A stretch of 64,000 nucleotides of DNA from an uncultured Collinsella sp. (lineage in GTDB: Bacteria; Actinomycetota; Coriobacteriia; Coriobacteriales; Coriobacteriaceae): positions 62,001 to 126,000 of the forward strand of contig CATXKN010000002.1 in NCBI GenBank assembly GCA_958370785.1, given 5' to 3'. Made by a program: the position numbers and the translations under genes. Under the pieces are notes generated by a model. The model worked only from the letters and a program-made list of their open reading frames with translations. It did no database searches and was not told the origin of the DNA. Below, piece by piece: positions 1 through 7,700 of this stretch. The stretch's first letter is position 1. Every line of letters starts with the position of its first letter.

Positions 1-350
1 TCAATTTAGTCGACTTGTGGCACGGACGTATTGTGCGAACGGTATCTTTACCTACTTCTTACGCTGTCAAGGCATGCAACTAACTGCCCAACCCGTTTTG
101 AAAACAATCTATATCCATACTCAACTGGTGAGGATGTATGAATAAGAATGATTGCGAGCTGAATATAATCGAATCCAAATCGAATCGCGGACAAACGACA
201 TATATATGCAGAAAACCGTTTTAGCTATGCAATTCCTAAACATGAAAATATTTGTGCAATCTGACTTAATTCCTTAGAAAAAAGAACGTTTACCTTTGAA
301 AACCTGCTTTAGAAAACTGAAGTGCATCATGGGGGAATCATATGCGATAT
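1..350. other. Intergenic region upstream of arcA copy 1
   Basis: No convincing gene. The stretch is clearly richer in A and T than the arcA gene that follows. It holds an ArgR-like site (listed separately) and an AACGGT word at 38-43 that resembles, in reverse orientation, the CCGTTC elements nearer the gene. The left neighbour of arcA lies outside the window. Confidence 0.6.
137..154 (+). promoter_or_regulatory. ArgR/AhrC-type operator-like site upstream of arcA copy 1
   Basis: The 18-nt stretch TATGAATAAGAATGATTG resembles the Bacillus AhrC operator (about CATGAATAAAAATGCAAG), with a good left half and a degenerate right half. A related site lies upstream of the second arcA. ArgR/AhrC-family control of arc genes is known in low-GC Gram-positives. 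Its use here is inference. Confidence 0.3.
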
Positions 351-422
351 ACCGTTCATCGCACTTTGCTGACCGTTCGGGGGCGAGGTGGAATTGCGAG
401 TGGTTTTTGGATATAACTAGAG
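351..422 (+). promoter_or_regulatory. arcA copy 1 promoter with CCGTTC direct repeat
   Basis: Two CCGTTC words start at 352 and 373, exactly 21 bp apart, followed by the conserved GGGGGCGAGGTGGA segment and a -10-like TATAAC at 411-416. No good -35 hexamer is visible, which suggests an activator-dependent promoter. The same arrangement, at the same distance from the start codon, precedes arcA copy 2. Confidence 0.5.
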
Positions 423-475
423 CTGTCAGCAAGCAGCGTCCCATACGGAGGGGCGCTGATACATTCGGCCAGTAA

Positions 476-1743
476 GGCCCGAAAGAAAGGTAGGAGGCCA
501 TGACGAAAGGTCTGCACGTGCCTTCCGAGATCGGCAAGCTCAGGAAGGTCTGCCTGCACCGTCCCGGCGACGAGCTCCTCAACCTGCCGCCCGACGAGCT
601 CGAGCGACTCCTGTTCGACGACGTCCCGTTCCTGGAGGTCGCACAGCAGGAGCACGACACCTTCGCCCAGATCCTGAGGGACCAGGGCGTGGAGGTCCTC
701 TACCTCGAGAACCTCGTCGCCGAGGTGTTCGACCAGGTCCCCGGCGCCCGCGCCGAGTTCACCGACCAGTACATCGCCGAGGCCGGCATCCGCGGCCAGC
801 ACATGCCGCAGATCGTCCGCGAGAAGCTGGACTCCATCGAGGACAACCTCGAGTTCGTCAAGAAGACCATGGCCGGCATGACCAAGGCCGAGATCGACAT
901 GCCCCTCACGGCGTCCACGACCCTCGACTCCCTGGTCAACTCCGAGTCCGAGTCCGACCTGATCATCGACCCGATGCCCAACCTCTACTTCACCCGCGAC
1001 CCGTTCGCGGTCGTCGGCGAGGGCGTCAACCTCAACCGCATGTACTCGGTCACCCGCAACCGCGAGACCCTGTACGGCAAGTACGTCTTCAAGTACCACC
1101 CCGACTACAAGGACGTCTCCCTGTACTTCCGCCGCGACTGCCAGTTCCACACCGAGGGCGGCGACGTGCTGAACATCAACGAGAAGACCCTCGCCGTCGG
1201 CATCTCCCAGCGCACCCAGGCCGCGGCCATCGACGTCATGGCCCAGAACATCTTCTGGAACTCCGACTCCAAGGTCGAGCGCATCCTGGCCTTCGACATC
1301 CCGGTCTCGCGCGCCTTCATGCACCTCGACACGGTCTTCACCCAGATCGACGTCGATAAGTTCACGATCCACCCCGCCATCATGGGCACCCTGCGCGTCT
1401 ACGAGCTGACCGCCGGCAAGAACCCGGGCGACGTGAACATCCGCCTGATCGAGGACACCCTCGAGCACGTCCTGGAGGACGCCACCGGCGTCGACCAGGT
1501 CAAGCTGATCCCCTGCGGCGGCGGCGACCCGATCGCGGCCTCCCGCGAGCAGTGGAACGACGGCTCCAACACCCTGTGCGTCGAGCCCGGCAAGATCTGC
1601 GTCTACGCCCGCAACACCGTCACCAACGACGTGCTGTACAAGGAGGGCCTGGACCTTCTCGTCGTGCCCTCCGCCGAGCTCTCCCGCGGCCGCGGCGGCC
1701 CGCGCTGCATGAGCATGCCCTTCTGGCGCGAGGACCTCTAAGG
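476..1743 (+). repeat. Direct duplication, copy 1 (arcA block)
   Basis: By eye, this 1,268-nt block is identical to 3565-4832, including all synonymous positions, the ribosome-binding site and the first two bases after the stop codon. The offset is 3,089 bp. Flanks differ on both sides, although the promoter region keeps the same spacing and several conserved words. Confidence 0.95.
500..1741 (+). CDS. arcA: Arginine deiminase, copy 1
   Basis: Cytoplasmic enzyme that hydrolyses L-arginine to citrulline and ammonia, the first step of the arginine deiminase pathway. The 413-residue length is normal. Visible family motifs are FDDVP (39-43), FTRDP (164-168), HTEGGD with catalytic Glu219 (217-222), HLD with His275 and Asp277, and nucleophile Cys403 in the C-terminal RCMSMPFW segment, so all catalytic residues are present. 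The ATG follows a strong AGGAGG ribosome-binding site. Codon use is extreme, almost all third positions C or G, as expected for a very highly expressed gene. The protein is identical to the one at 3589-4830. It is followed by its own terminator, so copy 1 probably forms a single-gene transcript, with the aminotransferase gene next. Confidence 0.98.
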   Translation: MTKGLHVPSEIGKLRKVCLHRPGDELLNLPPDELERLLFDDVPFLEVAQQEHDTFAQILRDQGVEVLYLENLVAEVFDQVPGARAEFTDQYIAEAGIRGQHMPQIVREKLDSIEDNLEFVKKTMAGMTKAEIDMPLTASTTLDSLVNSESESDLIIDPMPNLYFTRDPFAVVGEGVNLNRMYSVTRNRETLYGKYVFKYHPDYKDVSLYFRRDCQFHTEGGDVLNINEKTLAVGISQRTQAAAIDVMAQNIFWNSDSKVERILAFDIPVSRAFMHLDTVFTQIDVDKFTIHPAIMGTLRVYELTAGKNPGDVNIRLIEDTLEHVLEDATGVDQVKLIPCGGGDPIAASREQWNDGSNTLCVEPGKICVYARNTVTNDVLYKEGLDLLVVPSAELSRGRGGPRCMSMPFWREDL

Positions 1744-1804
1744 TCTTCAAGGACCCGTACAGGTCTTAACACATACATCTAGCTGCCATTAGATGTCTCC
1801 CATT

Positions 1805-1838
1805 GGGGCGGTGCGGATATTCGCACCGCCCCATTCTT
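1805..1838 (+). terminator. Rho-independent terminator after arcA copy 1
   Basis: An 11-bp perfect stem (1805-1815 with 1822-1832) with a 6-nt loop and a moderately T-rich tail. Confidence 0.75.
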
Positions 1839-1890
1839 GTATGAGGAACGTCAACACGATTGGATGACTGCTTTTGTAAGGAGCTTGGCC

Positions 1891-3015
1891 ATGGATATCA
1901 AGACGATCGGCGTTGAGGAATGGCTTAACGTTTGGGAGAAGAGTGCTACGTGGGATATCGCCCAGTCGACGATTTCGTCGCTTACCATGGGCGAGCTTCG
2001 CGCGCTCGACGATCAAGATGGTGCCACGTTCTACGAGCGCCTAGATCGCGAGAAGATGAACTACGGCTGGATCGAGGGTTCGCCGGAGTTTAAGGTCGAG
2101 GTTGCCAAGCTGTATCGTCGCGAGGTCAATCCCGATCACATTCTGCAGACCAATGGCTGCACGGGCGCAAACCTCAACGCCATCATGGCCGTGGTCGAGC
2201 CCGGCGACCATGTGATTGCCGAGTGGCCCACCTATGCGCCGCTCTATGAGATCCCGCGTACACTCGGCGCCGAGGTTGAGTATTGGGAGCTTTGCGAGGA
2301 GCTCGGATGGAAACCCGATATCGAACAGCTCAAGCGCTTGGTGCGCCCCAACACCAAGCTCATTTGCATCAATAACGCATCGAACCCTATCGGTACGGTG
2401 CTCGATGCCGATACGCTCGGCCAGATCGCCGAGATTGCCCGCTCGGTTGGCGCCTATGTGCTGTGCGACGAGGTGTACCTGCCGCTTGAGAACACCGAGG
2501 ACTTTTTGTCGATGGCCGATGTGTACGAGAAGGCCATCGTCACCAACTCGGTGTCCAAGACCTATTCGACGCCTGCGGCCCGCGTGGGCTGGGTTGTGGC
2601 AGACGAAGAGGTATCTAACCGCATTCGCACTTACCGCGACTACACCATGATTTGCGGCGGCGTGTTCAACGACGCCCTGGCGACCTATGTGCTCGAGCAC
2701 AAGGACAAGATCATCGAGCGCAACCGCAAGATCGTGTTTGGAAACCGCGATATCGCGCAGGCTTGGATCGACACGCAGCATCGTGTCTCCTGGACGGCCC
2801 CGCAGGGTGTGTCCACCTCGTTTATCCAGCTGGACATTCCCGAGGATGACGAGGAGTTCTGCAAGCGCCTGCTGTCCGAGAGGGGAGTGCTGCTGGTACC
2901 TGGCAGCCGCTTTGAGCTTCCCTGTGGCGCACGCCTGGGCTACTGCGCGAGCGAGGACGTTCTGCGCGAGGGCCTGAGGCTTTTGGGCGAGGCGCTGGCG
3001 GAGTTCGATCGCTAG
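1891..3015 (+). CDS. arcT: PLP-dependent class I/II aminotransferase, ArcT-like
   Basis: Fold-type I aminotransferase of 374 residues. Motifs in order are NNASNP (161-166), CDEVY with the PLP-pyridine Asp193 (192-196), SVSKTYS with the Schiff-base Lys223, and Arg231 in the following segment. I chose ATG 1891 because AAGGAG lies 7 nt upstream; an in-frame start at 1837 has no ribosome-binding site and would run into the preceding terminator. It lies between the two arcA genes. Lactobacillus arc operons carry a transaminase gene called arcT in the same context, and I infer that relationship here. The substrate is unknown; arginine, citrulline or ornithine would fit the context. Capreomycidine-synthase-like enzymes belong to the same fold, so the symbol is tentative. 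Confidence 0.8.
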   Translation: MDIKTIGVEEWLNVWEKSATWDIAQSTISSLTMGELRALDDQDGATFYERLDREKMNYGWIEGSPEFKVEVAKLYRREVNPDHILQTNGCTGANLNAIMAVVEPGDHVIAEWPTYAPLYEIPRTLGAEVEYWELCEELGWKPDIEQLKRLVRPNTKLICINNASNPIGTVLDADTLGQIAEIARSVGAYVLCDEVYLPLENTEDFLSMADVYEKAIVTNSVSKTYSTPAARVGWVVADEEVSNRIRTYRDYTMICGGVFNDALATYVLEHKDKIIERNRKIVFGNRDIAQAWIDTQHRVSWTAPQGVSTSFIQLDIPEDDEEFCKRLLSERGVLLVPGSRFELPCGARLGYCASEDVLREGLRLLGEALAEFDR

Positions 3016-3064
3016 GATTCCGACGGCTCTCAAGGCCGCTCAAATCTGCCTACGATTATCGATA

Positions 3065-3103
3065 ACAGTCCCGTTTCCCATGAGGGGAGCGGGACTGTTT
3101 TTC
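3065..3103 (+). terminator. Rho-independent terminator after the aminotransferase gene
   Basis: A 9-bp stem ACAGTCCCG/CGGGACTGT (3065-3073 with 3090-3098), followed by a T-rich tail. Confidence 0.85.
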
Positions 3104-3184
3104 TATACCGAGAAGTCAAGTTGTTACAAATGGAGACGTAAGATCGATTGGGTATTCGACGGGCCTTATACTGAGCTTCCGGTG

Positions 3185-3211
3185 AACGGTATTCAACGTC
3201 TGGTAAACGGT
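3185..3211 (-). promoter_or_regulatory. AACGGT direct repeat, inverse of the arcA CCGTTC element
   Basis: AACGGT occurs at 3185-3190 and 3206-3211, again exactly 21 bp apart. On the minus strand this reads ACCGTT twice, close to the ACCGTTC pairs at both arcA promoters. It is likely a further binding site for the same regulator, about 250 bp upstream of the promoter-proximal pair. Confidence 0.4.
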
Positions 3212-3249
3212 AGTCTGTTTGCCAAAAATGAATAGGACGAACTTCTTTC

Positions 3250-3267
3250 TGAATAAAAATCAAAATG
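3250..3267 (+). promoter_or_regulatory. ArgR/AhrC-type operator-like site upstream of arcA copy 2
   Basis: CTGAATAAAAATCAAAAT resembles the Bacillus AhrC operator core TGAATAAAAATGCAA with one base missing. It parallels the site at 137-154. The assignment rests on sequence resemblance only. Confidence 0.3.
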
Positions 3268-3439
3268 GTTGAGATACAGCGAGAATTGCGAATTCTATTC
3301 ATATCATTGCGCGAAATATGCAATTTGAGGGTGGTTTAACAAAGATTAGTTTCAATTGATTTATCGGTTAAAAAGGCATTTAAGCACGTAAATACACTTT
3401 ATTTAATCAAAGTGTGCCATGCGTGAAGTATATGTGTAT

Positions 3440-3511
3440 GCCGTTCACCCCCCATATAAAACCGTTCGGGGGCGAGGTGGAAGTATGGACTGATTTTGGA
3501 TATAAATATGT
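3440..3511 (+). promoter_or_regulatory. arcA copy 2 promoter with CCGTTC direct repeat
   Basis: CCGTTC words start at 3441 and 3462 (21 bp apart), followed by GGGGGCGAGGTGGA and the -10-like TATAAA at 3500-3505. Every element lies 3,089 bp from its counterpart at copy 1, so spacing to the gene is preserved while intervening bases have diverged. Confidence 0.5.
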
Positions 3512-3564
3512 CGTCAGCAATAACGCCTCACACGGAGGGGCGCTAACGAATCGGCCCTGACAAG

Positions 3565-4832
3565 GGCCCGAAAGAAAGGTAGGAGGCCATGACGAAAGGT
3601 CTGCACGTGCCTTCCGAGATCGGCAAGCTCAGGAAGGTCTGCCTGCACCGTCCCGGCGACGAGCTCCTCAACCTGCCGCCCGACGAGCTCGAGCGACTCC
3701 TGTTCGACGACGTCCCGTTCCTGGAGGTCGCACAGCAGGAGCACGACACCTTCGCCCAGATCCTGAGGGACCAGGGCGTGGAGGTCCTCTACCTCGAGAA
3801 CCTCGTCGCCGAGGTGTTCGACCAGGTCCCCGGCGCCCGCGCCGAGTTCACCGACCAGTACATCGCCGAGGCCGGCATCCGCGGCCAGCACATGCCGCAG
3901 ATCGTCCGCGAGAAGCTGGACTCCATCGAGGACAACCTCGAGTTCGTCAAGAAGACCATGGCCGGCATGACCAAGGCCGAGATCGACATGCCCCTCACGG
4001 CGTCCACGACCCTCGACTCCCTGGTCAACTCCGAGTCCGAGTCCGACCTGATCATCGACCCGATGCCCAACCTCTACTTCACCCGCGACCCGTTCGCGGT
4101 CGTCGGCGAGGGCGTCAACCTCAACCGCATGTACTCGGTCACCCGCAACCGCGAGACCCTGTACGGCAAGTACGTCTTCAAGTACCACCCCGACTACAAG
4201 GACGTCTCCCTGTACTTCCGCCGCGACTGCCAGTTCCACACCGAGGGCGGCGACGTGCTGAACATCAACGAGAAGACCCTCGCCGTCGGCATCTCCCAGC
4301 GCACCCAGGCCGCGGCCATCGACGTCATGGCCCAGAACATCTTCTGGAACTCCGACTCCAAGGTCGAGCGCATCCTGGCCTTCGACATCCCGGTCTCGCG
4401 CGCCTTCATGCACCTCGACACGGTCTTCACCCAGATCGACGTCGATAAGTTCACGATCCACCCCGCCATCATGGGCACCCTGCGCGTCTACGAGCTGACC
4501 GCCGGCAAGAACCCGGGCGACGTGAACATCCGCCTGATCGAGGACACCCTCGAGCACGTCCTGGAGGACGCCACCGGCGTCGACCAGGTCAAGCTGATCC
4601 CCTGCGGCGGCGGCGACCCGATCGCGGCCTCCCGCGAGCAGTGGAACGACGGCTCCAACACCCTGTGCGTCGAGCCCGGCAAGATCTGCGTCTACGCCCG
4701 CAACACCGTCACCAACGACGTGCTGTACAAGGAGGGCCTGGACCTTCTCGTCGTGCCCTCCGCCGAGCTCTCCCGCGGCCGCGGCGGCCCGCGCTGCATG
4801 AGCATGCCCTTCTGGCGCGAGGACCTCTAAGT
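3565..4832 (+). repeat. Direct duplication, copy 2 (arcA block)
   Basis: Second copy of the 1,268-nt block at 476-1743, with no difference seen by eye. Sequence identity ends two bases after the stop codon. Confidence 0.95.
3589..4830 (+). CDS. arcA: Arginine deiminase, copy 2
   Basis: Identical in protein and, by eye, in nucleotide sequence to the gene at 500-1741, with the same ribosome-binding site and the same catalytic residues (Asp167, Glu219, His275, Cys403). This copy is followed at 106 bp by arcB and then by an ArcD-type transporter, so it is the one in the classical arcA-arcB order. A 10-bp hairpin in the arcA-arcB gap may lower read-through or stabilise the arcA message. Two identical copies with separate promoters suggest gene dosage or differential control. 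The lack of synonymous differences points to a recent duplication or continuing gene conversion. Confidence 0.98.
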   Translation: MTKGLHVPSEIGKLRKVCLHRPGDELLNLPPDELERLLFDDVPFLEVAQQEHDTFAQILRDQGVEVLYLENLVAEVFDQVPGARAEFTDQYIAEAGIRGQHMPQIVREKLDSIEDNLEFVKKTMAGMTKAEIDMPLTASTTLDSLVNSESESDLIIDPMPNLYFTRDPFAVVGEGVNLNRMYSVTRNRETLYGKYVFKYHPDYKDVSLYFRRDCQFHTEGGDVLNINEKTLAVGISQRTQAAAIDVMAQNIFWNSDSKVERILAFDIPVSRAFMHLDTVFTQIDVDKFTIHPAIMGTLRVYELTAGKNPGDVNIRLIEDTLEHVLEDATGVDQVKLIPCGGGDPIAASREQWNDGSNTLCVEPGKICVYARNTVTNDVLYKEGLDLLVVPSAELSRGRGGPRCMSMPFWREDL

Positions 4833-4842
4833 TTTTCCGTTT

Positions 4843-4871
4843 CCGGTGCGGTCCCCCTACAACCGCACCGG
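4843..4871 (+). terminator. Hairpin between arcA copy 2 and arcB
   Basis: A 10-bp perfect stem (4843-4852 with 4862-4871) with a 9-nt loop, followed by TTTCGCCC, which is a poor U-tract. It is more likely a partial terminator or an mRNA-stabilising hairpin than a strong terminator. Confidence 0.4.
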
Positions 4872-4935
4872 TTTCGCCCGTCCAACGGGCAACACTAACA
4901 CTTACGTAATTCATTTTTTCGAAAGGAAACGAACC

Positions 4936-5931
4936 ATGGGTGTTAACCTCTCCGGCCGTAGCTTCCTCAAGCTTCTCGACCTCACCACCGAGGAGATTGA
5001 GTACCTGCTCAAGCTCTCCAAGAACTTCAAGGATATGAAGCGCGCTGGCGTTCCGCACCGCTATCTCGAGGGCAAGAACATCGTTCTGCTCTTCCAGAAG
5101 ACCTCCACTCGCACCCGCTGCGCCTTCGAGGTCGGCGGCATGGATCTGGGCATGGGCGTCACCTACCTCGATCCGGGTTCGTCGCAGATGGGCAAGAAGG
5201 AGTCCATCGAGGACACCGCCCGCGTTCTTGGCCGCATGTATGACGGCATCGAGTTCCGTGGCTTTGCCCAGGACGACGTCGAGGAGCTCGCTGCTAAGTC
5301 CGGCGTGCCCGTGTGGAACGGCCTGACCACTGAGTGGCATCCCACCCAGATGCTCGCCGACATCCTGACCGTCCAGGAGAACTTCAACTACGACATCAAG
5401 GGCAAGACCCTCGTCTTCATGGGCGACTGCAAGAACAACGTCGCTCGCTCCCTCATGGTTGTCTGCTCCAAGCTCGGCATGAACTTCGTGGCCTGCGGCC
5501 CCGAGGAGTGCATGCCCGCCGACGACGTCATCGAGGCCTGCAAGCCCATCGCCGAGGCTAACGGCTGCACCATCAAGCTGACCACCGACGTCAAGGACGG
5601 CGTCACCGGTGCCGACGTTATCTACACCGACGTGTGGGTCTCCATGGGCGAGCCCGACGAGGTCTGGGCCGAGCGCATCGCTCAGCTCACCCCGTATCGT
5701 GTTACCTCCGAGGTCATGGCTATGGCCAACCCGGGTGCCATCTTCCTGCACTGCCTGCCCAGCTTCCACGACACCAACACCACGATTGGCGCCGAGAAGT
5801 GCGAGCAGTTCGGCATCACCGAGCAGGAGGTCACCGACGAGGTCTTCGAGAGCCCCGCTTCCAAGGTCTTCGACGAGGCCGAGAACCGCATGCACACCAT
5901 CAAGGCTGTCATGTACGCCACGCTCAAGTAA
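4936..5931 (+). CDS. arcB: Ornithine carbamoyltransferase (catabolic context)
   Basis: Interconverts citrulline plus phosphate with ornithine plus carbamoyl phosphate. The 331-residue protein has the carbamoyl-phosphate motif STRT (57-60), HPTQ (135-138), the ornithine-side segment DVWVSMGE (232-239) and HCLP with the conserved Cys (272-275). The start at 4936 is chosen because GAAAGGAAA precedes it and MGVNLSGRSFL matches family N-termini; an upstream in-frame start at 4846 would lie inside the intergenic hairpin. It follows arcA copy 2 and precedes the antiporter gene, so the catabolic direction is likely. The same enzyme could also serve biosynthesis, as argG and argH lie at 53-56 kb and no second copy is seen in the window. 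Confidence 0.96.
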   Translation: MGVNLSGRSFLKLLDLTTEEIEYLLKLSKNFKDMKRAGVPHRYLEGKNIVLLFQKTSTRTRCAFEVGGMDLGMGVTYLDPGSSQMGKKESIEDTARVLGRMYDGIEFRGFAQDDVEELAAKSGVPVWNGLTTEWHPTQMLADILTVQENFNYDIKGKTLVFMGDCKNNVARSLMVVCSKLGMNFVACGPEECMPADDVIEACKPIAEANGCTIKLTTDVKDGVTGADVIYTDVWVSMGEPDEVWAERIAQLTPYRVTSEVMAMANPGAIFLHCLPSFHDTNTTIGAEKCEQFGITEQEVTDEVFESPASKVFDEAENRMHTIKAVMYATLK

Positions 5932-5946
5932 GAGCATCTAGCATCT

Positions 5947-5985
5947 CGCTCGGGGTGTCTTGCTGCACACCCCGAGCGGCTTTGT
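5947..5985 (+). terminator. Terminator after arcB
   Basis: A 12-bp perfect stem (5947-5958 with 5967-5978), 8-nt loop and a short GCTTTGT tail. The next gene starts about 95 bp downstream, so some read-through is possible. Confidence 0.7.
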
Positions 5986-6078
5986 CTGGTAAATATCTCG
6001 CGTCGGGCGGTGGGCACGGCACGGAAGATCCGCTTCGCGCGAGAAAGTTAAATGATTTATGAAGGGGGGATGAGAACC

Positions 6079-7557
6079 ATGACTGAGACCGCTAAGAAAA
6101 AGCGCGGTATGCCTTCATCGTTCACCATTCTTCTAGCTCTGCTGGCAATTGTTGCAGTGATTACCGTTATCGTCTCCGGCACGTCCGGCGGCGCGGTTAC
6201 TGCAGCCCGCCTGAGCGATTTCTGCACCGCCCCGATCCTGGGCTTCGCTGACGCTCTGCCCGTCTGCCTCTTCGTTATGATCCTGGGCGGCTTCCTCGGT
6301 ATGATGACCGAGACCGGCGCTCTGGACAACGGCATCGCCGTTCTGGTGCAGAAGCTTAAGGGCAACGAGATCATGCTCATTCCTGTCCTTATGCTCATCT
6401 TCTCCCTCGGTGGTACCACCTATGGTATGTGCGAGGAGACCGTTCCCTTCTACGCCCTGCTCGCCGCTACCATGATGGCCGCTGGCTTCGATCCCATGGT
6501 CGGCGCCGCTACCGTCCTGCTTGGCGCTGGCTGCGGCTGCCTGGGCTCCACGGTTAACCCGTTCGCCGTCGGCGCTGCCGTCGACGCTCTGACCGGCGTT
6601 GGTATTGAGGTCAACCAGTCCATCATCATCGGCCTCGGTGCCGTCCTGTGGATTGTCACCACCGCTATGTCCATCGTCTTCGTGATGAACTATGCCAAGA
6701 AGGTCAAGGCTGACAAGGGTTCCACCATCCTGTCGATGCAGGAGCTCAAGGACGCCGAAGAGGCTCACGGCAAGGCTGCTTCCGAGGTCCACAAGGAGGT
6801 CAAGCTCACCGGTCGTCAGAAGGGTGTTCTGATCGCCTTCGCCTTCACCTTCGTCGTCATGATCGTCGGCTTCATTCCGCTGGCCGACCTCAACGAGGGC
6901 GTCGCCAACTTCTTCGACGCTGGCGCTGTCTACGACGCCGACGGTAACGCCGTCGTCCAGGGCTGGTCTGCCCTGATCACCGGCCTGCCCATTGGCCAGT
7001 GGTACTTCGACGAGGCTTCCACCTGGTTCTTCCTCATGGCCGTCCTGATCGGTATCATCGGTGGCCTGTCCGAGAAGCAGATCGTTAACACCTTCATCAC
7101 CGGCGCTGCCGACATGATGTCCGTTGTTCTCGTCATCGCCCTCGCCCGTGGTATCTCCGTCCTCATGGCTAACACCGGCCTCGACGTCTTCGTCCTCGAC
7201 GCTGCCGCCAATGCCCTGGCTGGCCTGTCCGGCGTGATCTTCGCTCCCATGAGCTTCCTGGTCTACTTCGGCCTGTCCTTCCTAATCCCCTCGACCTCCG
7301 GTATGGCCACCGTCTCCATGCCCATCATGGGACCGCTGGCTGTTAAGCTCGGCTTCTCGCCCGAGGTCATGGTCATGATCTTCTCCGCCGCCATCGGTGT
7401 CGTGAACCTGTTCACCCCGACCTCCGGCGCCATCATGGGCGGTCTCGCCCTGGCCAAGATCGAGTGGACGACCTGGCTCAAGTTTGCCCTTAAGCTCATC
7501 GTCGCGCTCTCCGTCGTCTGCGCCGTCATCCTGACCGTCGCCTGCGTGTTGATCTAA
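6079..7557 (+). CDS. arcD: Arginine/ornithine antiporter, YfcC/DcuC-type membrane protein
   Basis: Integral membrane protein of about 492 residues with some 11-13 hydrophobic segments. It belongs by appearance to the YfcC / C4-dicarboxylate-carrier-like family, with glycine-rich motifs such as GGTTYGMCEE, PSTSGMATVSMPIMGP and TPTSGAIMGG. Several streptococcal ArcD antiporters are of this family. Together with the position directly after arcA-arcB, this suggests exchange of external arginine for ornithine. A G-rich ribosome-binding site ends 9 nt before ATG 6079; in-frame ATGs at 6052 and 6070 are alternatives. The charged segment around residues 215-260 is probably a cytoplasmic loop. Substrate specificity is inferred from context, and a peptide or carboxylate transporter cannot be excluded. 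Confidence 0.8.
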   Translation: MTETAKKKRGMPSSFTILLALLAIVAVITVIVSGTSGGAVTAARLSDFCTAPILGFADALPVCLFVMILGGFLGMMTETGALDNGIAVLVQKLKGNEIMLIPVLMLIFSLGGTTYGMCEETVPFYALLAATMMAAGFDPMVGAATVLLGAGCGCLGSTVNPFAVGAAVDALTGVGIEVNQSIIIGLGAVLWIVTTAMSIVFVMNYAKKVKADKGSTILSMQELKDAEEAHGKAASEVHKEVKLTGRQKGVLIAFAFTFVVMIVGFIPLADLNEGVANFFDAGAVYDADGNAVVQGWSALITGLPIGQWYFDEASTWFFLMAVLIGIIGGLSEKQIVNTFITGAADMMSVVLVIALARGISVLMANTGLDVFVLDAAANALAGLSGVIFAPMSFLVYFGLSFLIPSTSGMATVSMPIMGPLAVKLGFSPEVMVMIFSAAIGVVNLFTPTSGAIMGGLALAKIEWTTWLKFALKLIVALSVVCAVILTVACVLI

Positions 7558-7559
7558 GT

Positions 7560-7695
7560 ACCCAACGGGTACCCCACGGAAACCTTGACGATCCTGTAAA
7601 GGATCACCTGGTCATCGTCTGTCCGGTGGGGTCAACCCACCGGTAGACTCCTACCTTTAGCCCCCTTCCGTTCCGTGCGCGGGAGGGGGCGCTCT
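7560..7695 (+). other. Strongly structured region downstream of arcD
   Basis: Several inverted repeats lie close together: ACCCCAC...GTGGGGT across about 7570-7651, GATCCT/AGGATC inside it, CCGGTGGG/CCCACCGG at about 7640-7662 which competes with the first, and GCCCCCT/AGGGGGC at about 7661-7691. The last may be the arcD terminator. Mutually exclusive stems suggest a structured RNA, but no known class is recognised. Confidence 0.4.
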
Positions 7696-7700
7696 CATGC

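Larger units (their letters stand above)
3104..3440. other. Intergenic regulatory region upstream of arcA copy 2
   Basis: No gene is supported. This A+T-rich stretch contains the AACGGT pair and the ArgR-like site listed separately. Nothing else is recognised. Confidence 0.55.

Noticed and set aside
3514..5937. An 807-residue minus-strand frame, and its 464-residue twin at 356-1750
   Set aside because: Both are mirror frames of arcA and arcB. The extreme G/C third-position bias of arcA removes stop codons from the opposite strand.
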